A stretch of 64,000 nucleotides of DNA from the NCBI GenBank assembly GCA_025934735.1, contig JAICWP010000008.1:186001-250000 (forward strand), read 5' to 3'. Source of the DNA: Terriglobales bacterium (GTDB lineage Bacteria; Acidobacteriota; Terriglobia; Terriglobales; Acidobacteriaceae). The notes below the pieces were generated by a model, which worked only from the letters and a program-made list of their open reading frames with translations, did no database searches and was not told the DNA's origin. The number at the start of each line of letters is the position of its first letter. The first letter of the stretch is position 1. Shown piece by piece: positions 43,713 through 55,300 of the stretch. The translations under genes and the position numbers were made by a program.

Positions 43713-45794
43713 ATGGAAACCATCCAATCGCCCGCCCAAGCGACATACTGGCTGGTCCAGGGACGAGAGCTGTTCCTGAGCATCTATGTGCTGGGCAGCG
43801 CATGCTTCTTCTACATTGTCGCGAGGCGCCTGGCGCCACTTCTCCGCGGCGAACGAGATTTCCGCTTTGACCGGCCGTTGCGACGCCTGCGAAACGTGCT
43901 GCAGTTTTGGCTGGGGCAGTGGAGGCATCCACGCTACAGAGGCGCGGGAACCATACACATTCTGATTTTTGCAGGTTTCATTGTTCTGGCGACCCGTGCC
44001 TTCTGGGTTCTTGCTCTGGGGGTATCAGACGGCTTTGTGATGCCCGGCCTTTCAGGTATAGCGGGCCATGTGTACGGGATCGTTGCGGATTACGCCTCCA
44101 CGGTGGTCTTTCTCTGCATGGTGATCGCAGCCATCCGCAGGCTGGCATTCAAGCCTGCGCGATACTCGGTGCCAGCAAGATACGGCAAAGGACATCCCGC
44201 GGATGCCATCTTCCTGCTGGCATTAATCGCGATCCTGATGGCGGCAGATAGCCTGTTTCAAGGCAGCAAGGCCGCCGCTTTGTTCCAACAGGGCCGAACA
44301 GCGGAATTCCTGCCCGTTCTTTCGCTGCCATGGATCTTTAAAAATGCTCTGCTTTCAACCCCTCTAGCCATACTTCAAAATCTGCACCTTGGCGCTTATC
44401 TGGTCCACGGCCTCACCTTTTTCTTCCTGCTCTGTTACCGGCCCTTCGGGATACAGTTCCACGTCGAAACCTCATTGTTCAGCATCTTTTTTGCAAGGCT
44501 GGATCGAGGAACATTAAAGCCGGTGAGATGGGGTATTCCAGACGAGCAATTGGGCCAGGTGAAGTCGTTCGGAGTGAAGAAATTTGAAGATTTTACCTGG
44601 AAACACATGCTCGATTTCTATTCCTGCGCGGACTGCGGGCGCTGCTCGGATAACTGTCCAGCTAACACGGTGGGCAGGCCGCTATCGCCAAGGTTCATCA
44701 GCATCAAGGCAAGAGACTACGCGTTCCAGCACTATCCGATCTTCGGAACTTCGGGAAATGGCAAGGCGCTGGTCGGCGACATTTATTCAGAAGATGAAAT
44801 CTGGTCGTGCACCACCTGCCGCGCTTGTGAAGAAGAATGCCCGTTGCTGGTCGAGTATATCGACAAAATCGTGGATCTGAGGCGTGGCCTGGTTGACGCC
44901 GGCAATGTGCCCCAGTCTCTACAGAGGCCGTTAAAGGCGCTGGAGAGCCGTGGAAATCCCTACGGCAAGATGGAAAAGAAACGAGCGGACTGGGCCGCTG
45001 CTCCACAATTCCAGCAAACCTGCGCGGTGAAAGTTCTGAACGGAAAGAGGGCCGATGCTCTGTATTTTGTGGACAGCATCACTTCCTATGATGACCGCAT
45101 GCAGGCGATTGGCCGGGCTACGGCGGAGATTCTCCATCATGTAGGAGAGGATTTCGGAATTTTGGGCGCGGCCGAGAGAGACAGCGGCCACGAAGTCCGC
45201 CGCTTCGGCGAAGAGACGCTCTTCCAGGCTTTGCGGGATCACAACACGGAAGCGATCACAGCGTCCGGAGTACGCCGGATCGTTACTGCCGATCCGCATG
45301 CCTACAACGCCCTGAAGCACGACTACAAAGACGTGCCGCCTGTAGAGCACATCAGCCAAGTGATCGCCCGGGGAGTTAAAACGGGCACGATCAAGTTCCA
45401 TCCTGTAGAGAACGGAAGCGACGTATACACCTACCACGATCCCTGTTACCTGGGCAGACACAACCAGATCTACGAAGAGCCGCGCAATGTCCTCGACGCC
45501 ATTCCTGGTTTGAAGCGGGTTGAAATGAGCCGCTCGCGAGACCGTTCCTTCTGCTGCGGTGGCGGCGGGCTCATGCTCTTCTACGAACCGAAAGAAGAGC
45601 AGCGGATGGGAGTCAAGAGAGTCCAGATGGCAGCCGAGGCGGGAGCGAACGTGATAGTGACGGCATGTCCCTTCTGCATGGTGAACATGGAGGATGCGAT
45701 CAAGGTAGCGGGCTTGGAAGGGAAGATGACTGCCATTGATCTGGCGGAACTCACGCAACAGCAAATTGCGCAGAAGGATCCCAAAGCGGCATGA
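43713..45794 (+). CDS. Membrane Fe-S oxidoreductase, HdrDE-like (ETF:quinone type)
   Basis: 693 residues from the ATG at 43713; TTG 43701 and GTG 43710 are in frame upstream. The N-terminal 250 residues hold five or six membrane helices like a cytochrome b/HdrE subunit. Two ferredoxin clusters follow (CADCGRCSDNCP and CTTCRACEEECP). The C-terminal CCG domain reads DPCYLGRHNQIYEEPR and SFCCGGGGLM. Proteins of this architecture beside etf genes pass electrons between EtfAB and the membrane quinone pool. The gene is directly followed by etfB, with GAGGAGG between, and etfA. Confidence 0.88.
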   Translation: METIQSPAQATYWLVQGRELFLSIYVLGSACFFYIVARRLAPLLRGERDFRFDRPLRRLRNVLQFWLGQWRHPRYRGAGTIHILIFAGFIVLATRAFWVLALGVSDGFVMPGLSGIAGHVYGIVADYASTVVFLCMVIAAIRRLAFKPARYSVPARYGKGHPADAIFLLALIAILMAADSLFQGSKAAALFQQGRTAEFLPVLSLPWIFKNALLSTPLAILQNLHLGAYLVHGLTFFFLLCYRPFGIQFHVETSLFSIFFARLDRGTLKPVRWGIPDEQLGQVKSFGVKKFEDFTWKHMLDFYSCADCGRCSDNCPANTVGRPLSPRFISIKARDYAFQHYPIFGTSGNGKALVGDIYSEDEIWSCTTCRACEEECPLLVEYIDKIVDLRRGLVDAGNVPQSLQRPLKALESRGNPYGKMEKKRADWAAAPQFQQTCAVKVLNGKRADALYFVDSITSYDDRMQAIGRATAEILHHVGEDFGILGAAERDSGHEVRRFGEETLFQALRDHNTEAITASGVRRIVTADPHAYNALKHDYKDVPPVEHISQVIARGVKTGTIKFHPVENGSDVYTYHDPCYLGRHNQIYEEPRNVLDAIPGLKRVEMSRSRDRSFCCGGGGLMLFYEPKEEQRMGVKRVQMAAEAGANVIVTACPFCMVNMEDAIKVAGLEGKMTAIDLAELTQQQIAQKDPKAA

Positions 45795-45804
45795 GGAGGT
45801 AAGC

Positions 45805-46596
45805 ATGGAAATTCTGGTTTGCGTGAAACGAGTTCCCGGCACTTCGGAGAACGAAATCGAGTTCAACCCCGAAGGAAACGACATCGAACGCGACGAACTG
45901 CTGTATGGCGTGAATGAGCCGGACAACTATGCGGTTGAAGAAGCGCTGCAGATCACCGCGCGGGTGGGTGGCGAAGTGACGGTGGTGACGGTTGGCGGCG
46001 AGGATGATGAAGAGGTTCTGCGCCGGGAAATGGCCATGGGCGCAAGCCATGGGGTGCTGCTTACCGACCACGCCTTCAGTGGATCGGATGTGAGGGGTAT
46101 TGCGGCGATTCTTCAAGCCTTCGTGAGGAAGGGCAAGTACGACCTGGTGTTGACAGGTGTGCAGGCTGATGACGGTGGCGCCCAGGTGGGCGGCATGCTT
46201 GCGGCAATGCTCGACTATCCATTTGCTTGCTTGGTTAATTCCATCGAGGTGCTGGACGGCCGCAAGCTCAGGATCAGCCGCGAAGTTGAGGGAGGAAATC
46301 GGGAGGTCAGCGAAATCGAGCTGCCGTGCGTGCTTTCGATTCAGACCGGTATCAATGAACCGCGGTATGTCGGTATGCGAGGAATCCGCGCGGTCGGCTC
46401 CGTGCCCATCCCGACTTACGGCGCGGCGGAACTAGCGCTGGACCCAAACACAGTGGGCCATACCGCCGCGAAAGTGAAACGCATGGATTACTTCTTGCCA
46501 GCACTGGGCAAGGGAGCCGAGATGCTCCACGGCAGCCGTGAGGAAATTGTCGCGAGAGTTGCAGATCTGATTGCAGCCAAAGGAGGGCTAAGGTGA
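45805..46596 (+). CDS. etfB: Electron transfer flavoprotein subunit beta
   Basis: 263 residues from the ATG with GAGGAGG seven bases upstream. It has the EtfB start MEILVCVKRVPGT, VNEPDNYAVEEALQ, VVTVGGEDDEEVLRR (the region of the nucleotide site) and the DDGGAQVGGMLAAMLDYP signature. It pairs with EtfA to carry electrons from acyl-CoA dehydrogenase. It overlaps etfA by a TGATG junction. Confidence 0.95.
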   Translation: MEILVCVKRVPGTSENEIEFNPEGNDIERDELLYGVNEPDNYAVEEALQITARVGGEVTVVTVGGEDDEEVLRREMAMGASHGVLLTDHAFSGSDVRGIAAILQAFVRKGKYDLVLTGVQADDGGAQVGGMLAAMLDYPFACLVNSIEVLDGRKLRISREVEGGNREVSEIELPCVLSIQTGINEPRYVGMRGIRAVGSVPIPTYGAAELALDPNTVGHTAAKVKRMDYFLPALGKGAEMLHGSREEIVARVADLIAAKGGLR

Positions 46597-47579
46597 TGGC
46601 TCGCATCTTTGCTTACATCACTCACAGAGCCGGCATCATTGACGATTCGGCGGCTGAACTGCTTACCGCTGCCAACAAGATTGATCCCGCCGCGCCTCCC
46701 ACGGCAATTGTCACCGGATGCGGCGCGGAGTTGGATAGCGTATGCGCCTCCCTGTGCGCTTCCTATGCTGAGGTCTGGAAAATTTCGGATGAATCTCTGG
46801 CTTATCCCAATGCCGAATTGATCAGGAAGGCTCTGGTCGAGGTTCTACCGCCTGGCAGCATTGTGTTGGCTGCCCATGAGCATTTCGGCATTGATTTAGC
46901 ACCGGGTCTTTCCATCAAGCTGGGCGCCGTCTTTGCCTCGGACCTGCTGGAAATCGAGAGAACGGAAGGCTCGCTTCTTAAGGTGGTCCGCCAGGAATTC
47001 GGCGGTCAGGTCAGCGCCCATGTTCAATGTGATATTTCATCGGGCGCGGTTTTGACCATCCGTCCGGGCGCATTCAAGGCGCTGACAACCTCTCCTGCAA
47101 ATGGGCAAGTAGTGGACAAATCTGCTGAGGTAGGAACGCTCACGGCAGGCCGCCGCTATCTGGAGACGGTTGTCGCCGAGACGGGCGATATAGATATCAC
47201 CAAGCACAACATTCTGGTCTCCATCGGCCGCGGCATTCAGGAGAGGGACAACGTTGCTATTGCCCAGGATCTGGCGGATGCGCTCGGGGCGGCGGTTTCT
47301 TGCTCACGTCCTGTAGTTGATGCCAAGTGGCTGGAGAAATCGCGCCAGGTTGGCTCATCCGGCAAAGCGGTGAAACCGAAGGTCTACCTGGCATGCGGCA
47401 TCAGCGGCGCGTTCCAGCACTTGGCAGGTCTCAAGGGCAATCCTTTCATCATCGCCATCAACAAGAATCCCAAGGCTCCCATTTTTCAGGTCGCCGATGT
47501 CGGAATCGTTGACGATCTGCTGGAGTTGCTGCCGGAACTGACCAACAAAATCCACGAAATGCGCAAAGTAGCCGCCTAG
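46596..47579 (+). CDS. etfA: Electron transfer flavoprotein subunit alpha
   Basis: 327 residues from the ATG at 46596, with GGAGGG upstream; the GTG at 46593 is also possible. The C-terminal FAD domain has SIGRGIQERDN, GSSGKAVKPKVYLACGISGA, FQHLAGL and INKNPKAPIFQVADVGIV. It carries FAD and delivers electrons to the membrane Fe-S protein encoded upstream. The usual GQTG is GSSG here, a small change at the FAD site. The acyl-CoA dehydrogenase gene begins 12 bases later. Confidence 0.95.
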   Translation: MARIFAYITHRAGIIDDSAAELLTAANKIDPAAPPTAIVTGCGAELDSVCASLCASYAEVWKISDESLAYPNAELIRKALVEVLPPGSIVLAAHEHFGIDLAPGLSIKLGAVFASDLLEIERTEGSLLKVVRQEFGGQVSAHVQCDISSGAVLTIRPGAFKALTTSPANGQVVDKSAEVGTLTAGRRYLETVVAETGDIDITKHNILVSIGRGIQERDNVAIAQDLADALGAAVSCSRPVVDAKWLEKSRQVGSSGKAVKPKVYLACGISGAFQHLAGLKGNPFIIAINKNPKAPIFQVADVGIVDDLLELLPELTNKIHEMRKVAA

Positions 47580-47591
47580 CGAGGTCTAGCG

Positions 47592-49268
47592 ATGATTGCA
47601 CCCAAAACGCTGAAGCTGAGTTTGAAGGCGCTCCGGGAGTTCGGCAAGAAGCGCCTGCCGGATGAGACTCTCATCGAGTTGGATGAGCGCGATGAGTGCC
47701 CCCTCGACATTGTTCGACATATGTGCAACCCGGACCAGTTGGGCATTCAGCTCCTCTTCATTCCTGAAGAGTATGGCGGTCTTGGCGGCGGGGCATTCGA
47801 CGTGTACTGCATCTGCGAGGAAATGGCGCGCATTGATCTGGGCATTGCCACGGCAGTGCTGGCTACGTTTCTGGGAAGCGATCCCATTACCGTTGGCGCC
47901 ACGCCGGAACAGAAAAAACTGTGGCTCAGCCGGATCGCCAACGAAGGAATTTTGTTTGCTTACGGCGCTACAGAGCCGGACGCCGGCAGCGATCTGGGAG
48001 CTTTGAAGACCACTGCTGACCCGGTGCTTCAGGACGGCCATATTGCCGGTTACAGAATCAATGGAAACAAGCAATGGATCAGCAATGGCGGAGTGGCGGA
48101 TGCTTACACAGTGCTGGCCAATACCCCGGCTGGGCCGAGTTGGTTCGTCGTAGACAAGGAGACGAAGGGGTTCACCCACGACGAACCGGAAGACAAGCAC
48201 GGCATTCGCCTCAGCAACACGGCGGCCTTGGCATTCAACGATGTGTATGTTGATGCGGACCGCCTCCTCGGCGGCGTGGAAGGCCAGGGCCTGAACCAAG
48301 CCCAGGCGGTGTTCGGATATACGCGGCTGATGGTGGCGGCATTTGGACTGGGGGCCGGCTGGGCGGCACTGGATCGCGCCATTCCTTATTCCACCAAGCG
48401 TATCCAGGCCGGAGCGCCACTTTCGGAAAAACAGGGATACACCCACAAGCTGATTGTGCCGCACGTGGTGCGCCTGGAAGCGGCCCGCGCTTATATCGAA
48501 GAAACCGCGGAACGCATTGACGCAGGCGAGGGCAGCCTCAACACCGAAGGCGCGATCGCGAAGTATATGGCTTCCGAAGCCGGTAATTCGGCGGCTGAAG
48601 CCAGCATCCAGGCCCTGGGCGGCTATGGCTACACCCACGAATACATGGTGGAGAAGATCAGTCGCGACGTGCGCATCACCACCATTTACGAAGGCACATC
48701 CGAGATTATGGAGATGACCATCAGCCGCGACCGGTGGCAGCTTCACCTGAAGACTCGCGGACAGCACTTTCACGAACAGGCGCAACAGCTGGAAAAGCTG
48801 CATGTCCAATGTCCGAATGTGGGCGCGGATATTGCTGCGCTCGCGTTGCACGGGCTGGCTGAAGTAATGGAAAAGGCCCGTGTCGGGCGCCTGACTCGGT
48901 ATCAGCACGTCCTCTTGCGACTGGGCGAGTTGATCGCGTACGCGGAGTGTGCGGGTAGTCTTGCCCGGCGCGTTGCGCGACTGGCGGAAGGCAAGCTCAA
49001 CGAAAAGGCCAACCGGCGCTTTGACGCAAGCGCGCTCGCAGCAGTAAGCCGGGTGTTCGCGCGGGAGGCCGCACTGAAGGTTGCGGAAGAAGGTTTGCGC
49101 CTGATAGTTGGAGCCGGTGGCGTGAGCGAGACGGATATTGCTGCCTTCGAAGCAAGCATGAGGGTGCCGGCCATTCACCGGATGCAAGCTGGATTGCTTG
49201 CAGACATGGACTACACAGCAGACGCCCTATATAACCGCGCCGCAAAAAGTGCAGCTCGCGCGGCCTGA
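47592..49268 (+). CDS. Acyl-CoA dehydrogenase
   Basis: 558 residues, with a C-terminal helical extension beyond the usual 380, as in the larger acyl-CoA dehydrogenase groups. Visible are the FAD-binding [24 protein letters not shown], the C-terminal [32 protein letters not shown] and an LLR-type end region. It introduces or reduces a trans-2 double bond in an acyl-CoA, with EtfAB as electron partner. It forms one run with the Fe-S protein, etfB and etfA, and ends 67 bases before the megasynthase gene. Confidence 0.93.
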   Translation: MIAPKTLKLSLKALREFGKKRLPDETLIELDERDECPLDIVRHMCNPDQLGIQLLFIPEEYGGLGGGAFDVYCICEEMARIDLGIATAVLATFLGSDPITVGATPEQKKLWLSRIANEGILFAYGATEPDAGSDLGALKTTADPVLQDGHIAGYRINGNKQWISNGGVADAYTVLANTPAGPSWFVVDKETKGFTHDEPEDKHGIRLSNTAALAFNDVYVDADRLLGGVEGQGLNQAQAVFGYTRLMVAAFGLGAGWAALDRAIPYSTKRIQAGAPLSEKQGYTHKLIVPHVVRLEAARAYIEETAERIDAGEGSLNTEGAIAKYMASEAGNSAAEASIQALGGYGYTHEYMVEKISRDVRITTIYEGTSEIMEMTISRDRWQLHLKTRGQHFHEQAQQLEKLHVQCPNVGADIAALALHGLAEVMEKARVGRLTRYQHVLLRLGELIAYAECAGSLARRVARLAEGKLNEKANRRFDASALAAVSRVFAREAALKVAEEGLRLIVGAGGVSETDIAAFEASMRVPAIHRMQAGLLADMDYTADALYNRAAKSAARAA

Positions 49269-49335
49269 GATTTTCATAGGTATCAGCAGCATCCGGTTTT
49301 TACACGTCGGGTGCCATTTAAGCAGGAGCGCCATC

Positions 49336-52300
49336 ATGGAGAACACCGCATACCGAGCCATCGCAATTGTGGGGGCGGGCGCCGTTCTGCCCGATGCTCC
49401 CAACGTACCCGCGTTTTGGGAAAACGTGAAAAGCGGCCGCTACAGCATCAGCGAGGTTCAGAAGGATCGGTGGGACCCGGCGCTTTACTACGATTCCAAC
49501 CCCAGCGCGCCGGACAAGACCTATTCCAAGATCGGTGGCTGGGTGCGCGAGTACCCATGGGAACCAATTAAGTGGCATCTGGCGGTTCCACCGCGTGTAG
49601 TGGATGCCATGGATGTAGCTCAGAAATGGGCTATCGCCTCTACCCGCGAAGCGTTGGAAGACTATGGCTATCCCAAGCGGCCGTTGGATCTGGAGCGCAC
49701 CGCGGTGATCCTTGGCAATGCCATGGCTGGGGAAAGGCACTATTTCACAGCATTGCGCGTGTACTTTCCGGAATATGCCCGTGAACTGGAGGAGAGCGGC
49801 AGCTTTGCCGCGCTTCCGGAAGCGGTGCAGCACGAGATCACGCGCGAATTGCACGACCGGATGGGGAAGCACCTGCCCGAAATTACGGAAGACAGTATGC
49901 CCGGCGAGCTGGCCAACTGCATTGCTGGCCGCATCGCGAATATCTACAACTTCCATGGCCCCAACTTTGTGGTAGATGCGGCATGCGCGTCGGCAATGGC
50001 AGCCATAAATTCGTCAGTCGAGGGCCTGGTGCAAAACGACTTTGACACGGCCGTTACCGGCGGCATTGATCGCAACATGGGTGCTTCTACTTTCGTCAAA
50101 TTCTGCAAGATTGGAGCGCTCTCGGCCACGGGCACGCGTCCCTACGCGGAGGGGGCCGACGGCTTTGTCATGGGCGAGGGAGCTGCCATCTTCGTGCTCA
50201 AGCGCTTGGCGGATGCCGAACGCGATGGGGACGAAATCTATGCCGTGCTGCGTGGCATGGGAGGGTCGAGCGACGGTAAAGGAAAAGGCATCACTGCGCC
50301 CAACCCAATCGGCCAGAAGCTGGCGGTTGAGCGCGCCTGGCAAAACGCCGGCCTTTCACCCGCAACTGCCACTTACGTGGAGGGACACGGAACCTCTACC
50401 CGCGTCGGTGACGTGGTCGAAGTACAAAGCCTGTTGGACGTGCTGAGCGGCTTCCAACTTCCTTCCGCGTCCGTGGCGTTGGGCTCCGTTAAGTCCAATA
50501 TCGGGCATCTTAAAGGCGCTGCCGGGGCCGCCGGCTTCCTGAAAACGGTTCTGGCGCTCCAAGAAAAGGTGTTGCCGCCCAGCTTGAATTGCGAACGACG
50601 TAATCCGGGCATTGACTTTGCGCATTCTCCGGTCCGTGTCAACACCGAACTAACCCAATGGACGGTTCCCACCGATGCTGTGCGGCGCGCCGGTCTGAGC
50701 GCGTTCGGTTTCGGTGGCACCAACTTTCACGCTGTGCTCGAAGAGTACGTGCCCCATAGGCTAGCTGGAAACGGCAAGGGGTCGGTGGCTGTGGGCGAGA
50801 TTTCGGGGCCAGTTGTGAGCGAGCCGGCCCTCCATTCCGACAATGGCCCGCGTAGTTCTGCGTCTTTCTATAAACCGCCATTGCGGGGTGCGCTGGTGAT
50901 CGGCGCGGCTTCGGAAGCCCTGCTCGGCGAGCGTCTGCGGTCAATGAAGAAGGAAGCGGAAGCAGGCCGGGCGCCTGCGTTGGCAGCGCCGGCGGAAGCG
51001 GACCTGCGCGCGCCTGAGCGCCTGGCAATTGACTATGCCGATGCCGCTGACCTGGGAGTTAAAGCAGGCAGCGCGCTCAAGGCGCTCGCGGCGAACCAGG
51101 CGCCGGTGTGGCGGGCCCTGCGCGCCCAAGGCATCTTCCGTGGACACGGGCCGGCCCCCAAAGTCGCGTTTCTTTACACCGGCCAAGGCTCGCAGTATGT
51201 GAACATGCTGCAGCCGCTGCGCGCCATGGAACCAATCGTGGCTGAGACTTTCGCCGAGGCGGATCGAGTTATGACGCCGCTGCTGGGCAAGCCGCTCAGC
51301 AGCTTTATCTTTATTGATTCCGCCGATCCCGCCGCTGTGGCTAAGGCCGAAAATGATCTGCGACAGACCGCCATCACCCAGCCCGCGGTTCTGGCGACGG
51401 ACATGGCGCTGACCCGATTGCTCGCCGCTTACGGCGTTGAGCCTGATTTCACCATGGGACATAGCTTGGGTGAATACGGGGCCCTGATTGCCTCCGGCGC
51501 TATCCCCTTCGAAGATGCTCTGGAAGCGGTAAGCGCGCGTGGCCAGGAAATGACTCGTGTGTCACTGAGCGATAACGGGCGCATGGCGGCGGTATTCGCG
51601 CCGTTAATGGAGATTGAGCGGATTCTCAAGACGATCAATGGGTACGTGGTAGTCGCCAATATCAACAGCGACAACCAGGCTGTCGTAGGCGGCGCCAGCG
51701 AGGCGGTCGAGCAAGCTATGGAGGCCTTCCAAAAAGCCGGCTACGAAGTAGCCGCCTTGCCGGTCAGCCACGCTTTCCACACGTCTATCGTCGCCCCGGC
51801 CAGCGAACCCCTGCGACGAGTGCTGGAGCGCTTACGCCTGCAAGCGCCGCGGATTCCAATCATCGCCAACTTGGACGGAGCGTTTTATCCCACTGGCCCC
51901 GATGTTGTGCGCCAGATGTTGGACATACTCGCGCAGCAGGTGGCCTCTCCCGTGCAATTCATCAAGGGGCTGCGTACGCTCTACGACGCCGGGGCCCGCG
52001 TCTTTGTGGAGGTGGGGCCGAAAAAGGCGCTGCAGGGATTTGCGGAAGATGTGCTCGGTCGGCGTGGCGATACAGTTTCCGTTTTCACCAATCATCCTAA
52101 ATTTGGCGACATTCCATCTTTCAACCAGGCACTGTGTGCCCTTTACGCGGCGGGACTGGGCCGCGGCATTGCAGAACGGCCGGAGCACCGAGTGCCAGCC
52201 CTCTCGGTTCCCATGTCGCCAGAAAGCCCCGCACCACCACAGTCGGTAAGTTCCGTGGCAGCTACGCCCACGGACGCGACAACACCGGTCAACGGTGATC

Positions 52301-55300
52301 ATTACGCTGAACTCGGCCGCATGTTTGCCGATGTGCTGGAGCGTGGCTGGCAAATTTACCGGGGCGGTCAGCCCGCGCCGCCCGCCGTTCCGGTGGCCAT
52401 CACCGGGGCAGCACTGGGCCTGCCGGGAACTGAGCACATTTTTGATGATGACAACATCGGACGGATTCTGCGCGGCGAGCAATTCATTGACGTCGTTCCT
52501 GGGCGACTGCGCCGTGCCATGCTGGACAAACACATCACCCGCCTGGTGAAAAGCGACAATGGCGGCCCCACATTTGAGACCATTAATAATGTTGCCGATG
52601 TCATCAAATTGGCCGGCCGCGGCGGCGTCTTTGATCTAAAGAATGAATTTGGCGTCACTGCTGATCGCCTGGCTGCTCTTGACCGCGTCACCCAACTGGC
52701 TATCGCCGCCGGCATTGATGCGCTGCGGGACGCCGGCATTCCCCTGGTAATGCGCTACAAGACCACCAGCAAAGGCACGCAGTTGCCCGATCGCTGGGCC
52801 TTGCCCGACGCCTTGCGCGACGAGACGGGCGTAATCTTCGCCTCTGCTTTTCCCGGCCTCGACTCCTTTGCCGACGAGATGTCTCGGTACTACGGAGACC
52901 GGTCGCGGCGCGATCAATTGGCCGTGCTGGAAAACTTGCGTGCCCGCAGGGCAGAGACGAATGGCCATTCGCTCCTGGAACAGGAACTGGAGCGCCGCGC
53001 TGAAGAACTGCGCGACACCATCGAAAAAGAGCCTTATGTGTTTGATCGCCGTTTTCTGTTCCGCACTCTCTGCATGGGGCACTCGCAGTTGGCCGAGTTC
53101 ATCGGCGCCCGCGGTCCGAATACCGCCATCAATGCCGCGTGCGCCAGCACTACTCAGGCGGTAGGTCTGGCGGAGACTTGGATTCAGGCGGGGAAATGCC
53201 GTCGCGTCATCGTGGTCTCAGCCGACGATGTGACCTCCGACCACATGATGGAGTGGTTTGGCGCCGGATTCCTGGCCAGCGGAGCGGCAGCGACGGATGA
53301 GGTGGTCGAAGAGGCGGCGACGCCTTTCGACCGGCGCCGGCACGGCATGGTTGTGGGCATGGGTGCTGCTGCCCTGGTGGTGGAGAGCGCTGACTCCGCG
53401 CGCGAACGGGGGCTCCAGCCCATCTGCGAAGTGCTTAGCGCGGTGACCGCGAACAGCGCCTTCCATGGCACTCGACTGGATGTGCAACACATCGGCCAGG
53501 TGATGGAAGACCTGGTGTCACAGGCGGAAGCTCGCCACGGCATTCGGCGCCAGGAGATCGCGCCAGAGACGGTGTTTGTTTCTCACGAAACCTACACGCC
53601 GGCGCGCGGAGGCAGTGCCTCAGCGGAAATTTTCGCTCTGCGTCACGTTTTCGGCGAGTCTGCCGACCGCATTGTCATCGCCAATACAAAAGGCTTCACC
53701 GGCCATGCCATGGCTACGGGGATCGAAGATGTAGTGGCAGTAAAAGCTTTGGAAACCGGTTGCGTGCCGCCGGTGGCCAACTTCAAGGAAGTTGATCCGG
53801 AACTCGGTTCTTTGAACTTGTCCAAGGGAGGACTGTATCCGGTGAAATATGCGCTGCGCCTGGGAGCGGGATTTGGATCGCAAATCAGCATGACCCTGGT
53901 GCGGTGGGTGCGCACGAACGGTGGAGTTCGTCGGGCGCCCAATGCTCTGGGCTACAGTTACCGCATCAGTGATCCTGCAGCATGGGCCGGTTGGCTGGGC
54001 CGCATCGCCGGGCATTCAGCACCGGATTTGGAAGTTGCGCACCGCACGCTCCGGGTGCGGGATCAAAGGTCTGCTGCGCAAGCGGGCCAGACCGCTCAAC
54101 AGCTTCGCGCGGTAACGGTACCAAACGATGAGAAGCATGAGCCGCCAATTCCACTCAAGAAGTTGGAATCTAAACCGGCCCTTGTACCGCTGGTCGCGAC
54201 TAGTGCGGCAAAAGCAGAAGCCGCGAGAATTGAACCCGTTCCACTTCCAAAATCTGCTGGCGCGGACGACCCGGTAAAACAGCGGGTGCTCGCCTTAGTT
54301 GCCGAGAAAACCGGCTACCCGATTGACATGCTCGATATTGACCTCGACCTGGAAGCAGACTTGGGGGTTGATACCGTCAAACAGGCGGAAGTGTTCGCCG
54401 CGATCAGAGAAGCGTACGCCCTTCCTCGGGAGGATAAATTCAAGCTGCGTGATTTTCCCACCTTAGCCCACGTGATTGGTTTTGTACACGAGCGTCGGCC
54501 AGACAGTCGCGCGGAGAAGCCAGCCGTGGCGGCGGCAGAACCGAAGCAGGAATTGACAGTGCTAGAGACGGAAGGCACACCCACCGCGCCAAAGGGCATG
54601 GATGATGATGTGAAGGGACGACTTCTGGCGCTGGTGGTCGAAAAGACCGGCTATCCCAAAGATATGCTGGATCTGGACCTCGATTTGGAAGCGGACCTGG
54701 GGATTGACACGGTCAAACAAGCCGAGATGTTCGCGGCTATCCGGGAAATCTACAAGATCCCGCGCGATGAAAATCGGAAGCTGCGCGATTATCCCACCCT
54801 GGCACACGTGATCCGCTTCGTATACGACAAGCGCCCCGACCTTGCGCGAGGGGCAACGTCGGCAGCGGCCACTGTGGCGTCGCCTTCCCTCGTGCCGACT
54901 GGACAGCAAGCGACCACGGAGGATGCTATCCAGGCGAAAGTGCTCGAGATAGTGGCTGAGAAGACCGGCTATCCCAAGGACATGCTGGACTTGGACCTGG
55001 ACTTGGAAGCCGACTTAGGCATTGATACCGTCAAGCAAGCTGAAATGTTCGCGGCGGTGCGGGCGGCCTACAGCATTCCACGCGACGAGAATCTCAAACT
55101 GCGTGATTTCCCAACCCTGGCCAGCGTCATCAAGTTCGCCCGTGATCGGCAGGGCCGGCGGCAGCAAGCAGAAACTCCAGCGGCTCCGGCAAAAACAAAA
55201 CAGGAAAAGGGAATCACGCAAGAACATTCGACAGGGACAGGGGTGCCCACTGTGCGCCCGGCGCTCGCCAGCCTGGAAGCGACAAATCGCATTCCACGCC

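Noticed and set aside
47586-49187. 533-codon open frame antisense to the acyl-CoA dehydrogenase
   Set aside because: Composition is high in Arg, Gly and His with no family motifs; the sense frame is an unmistakable dehydrogenase.
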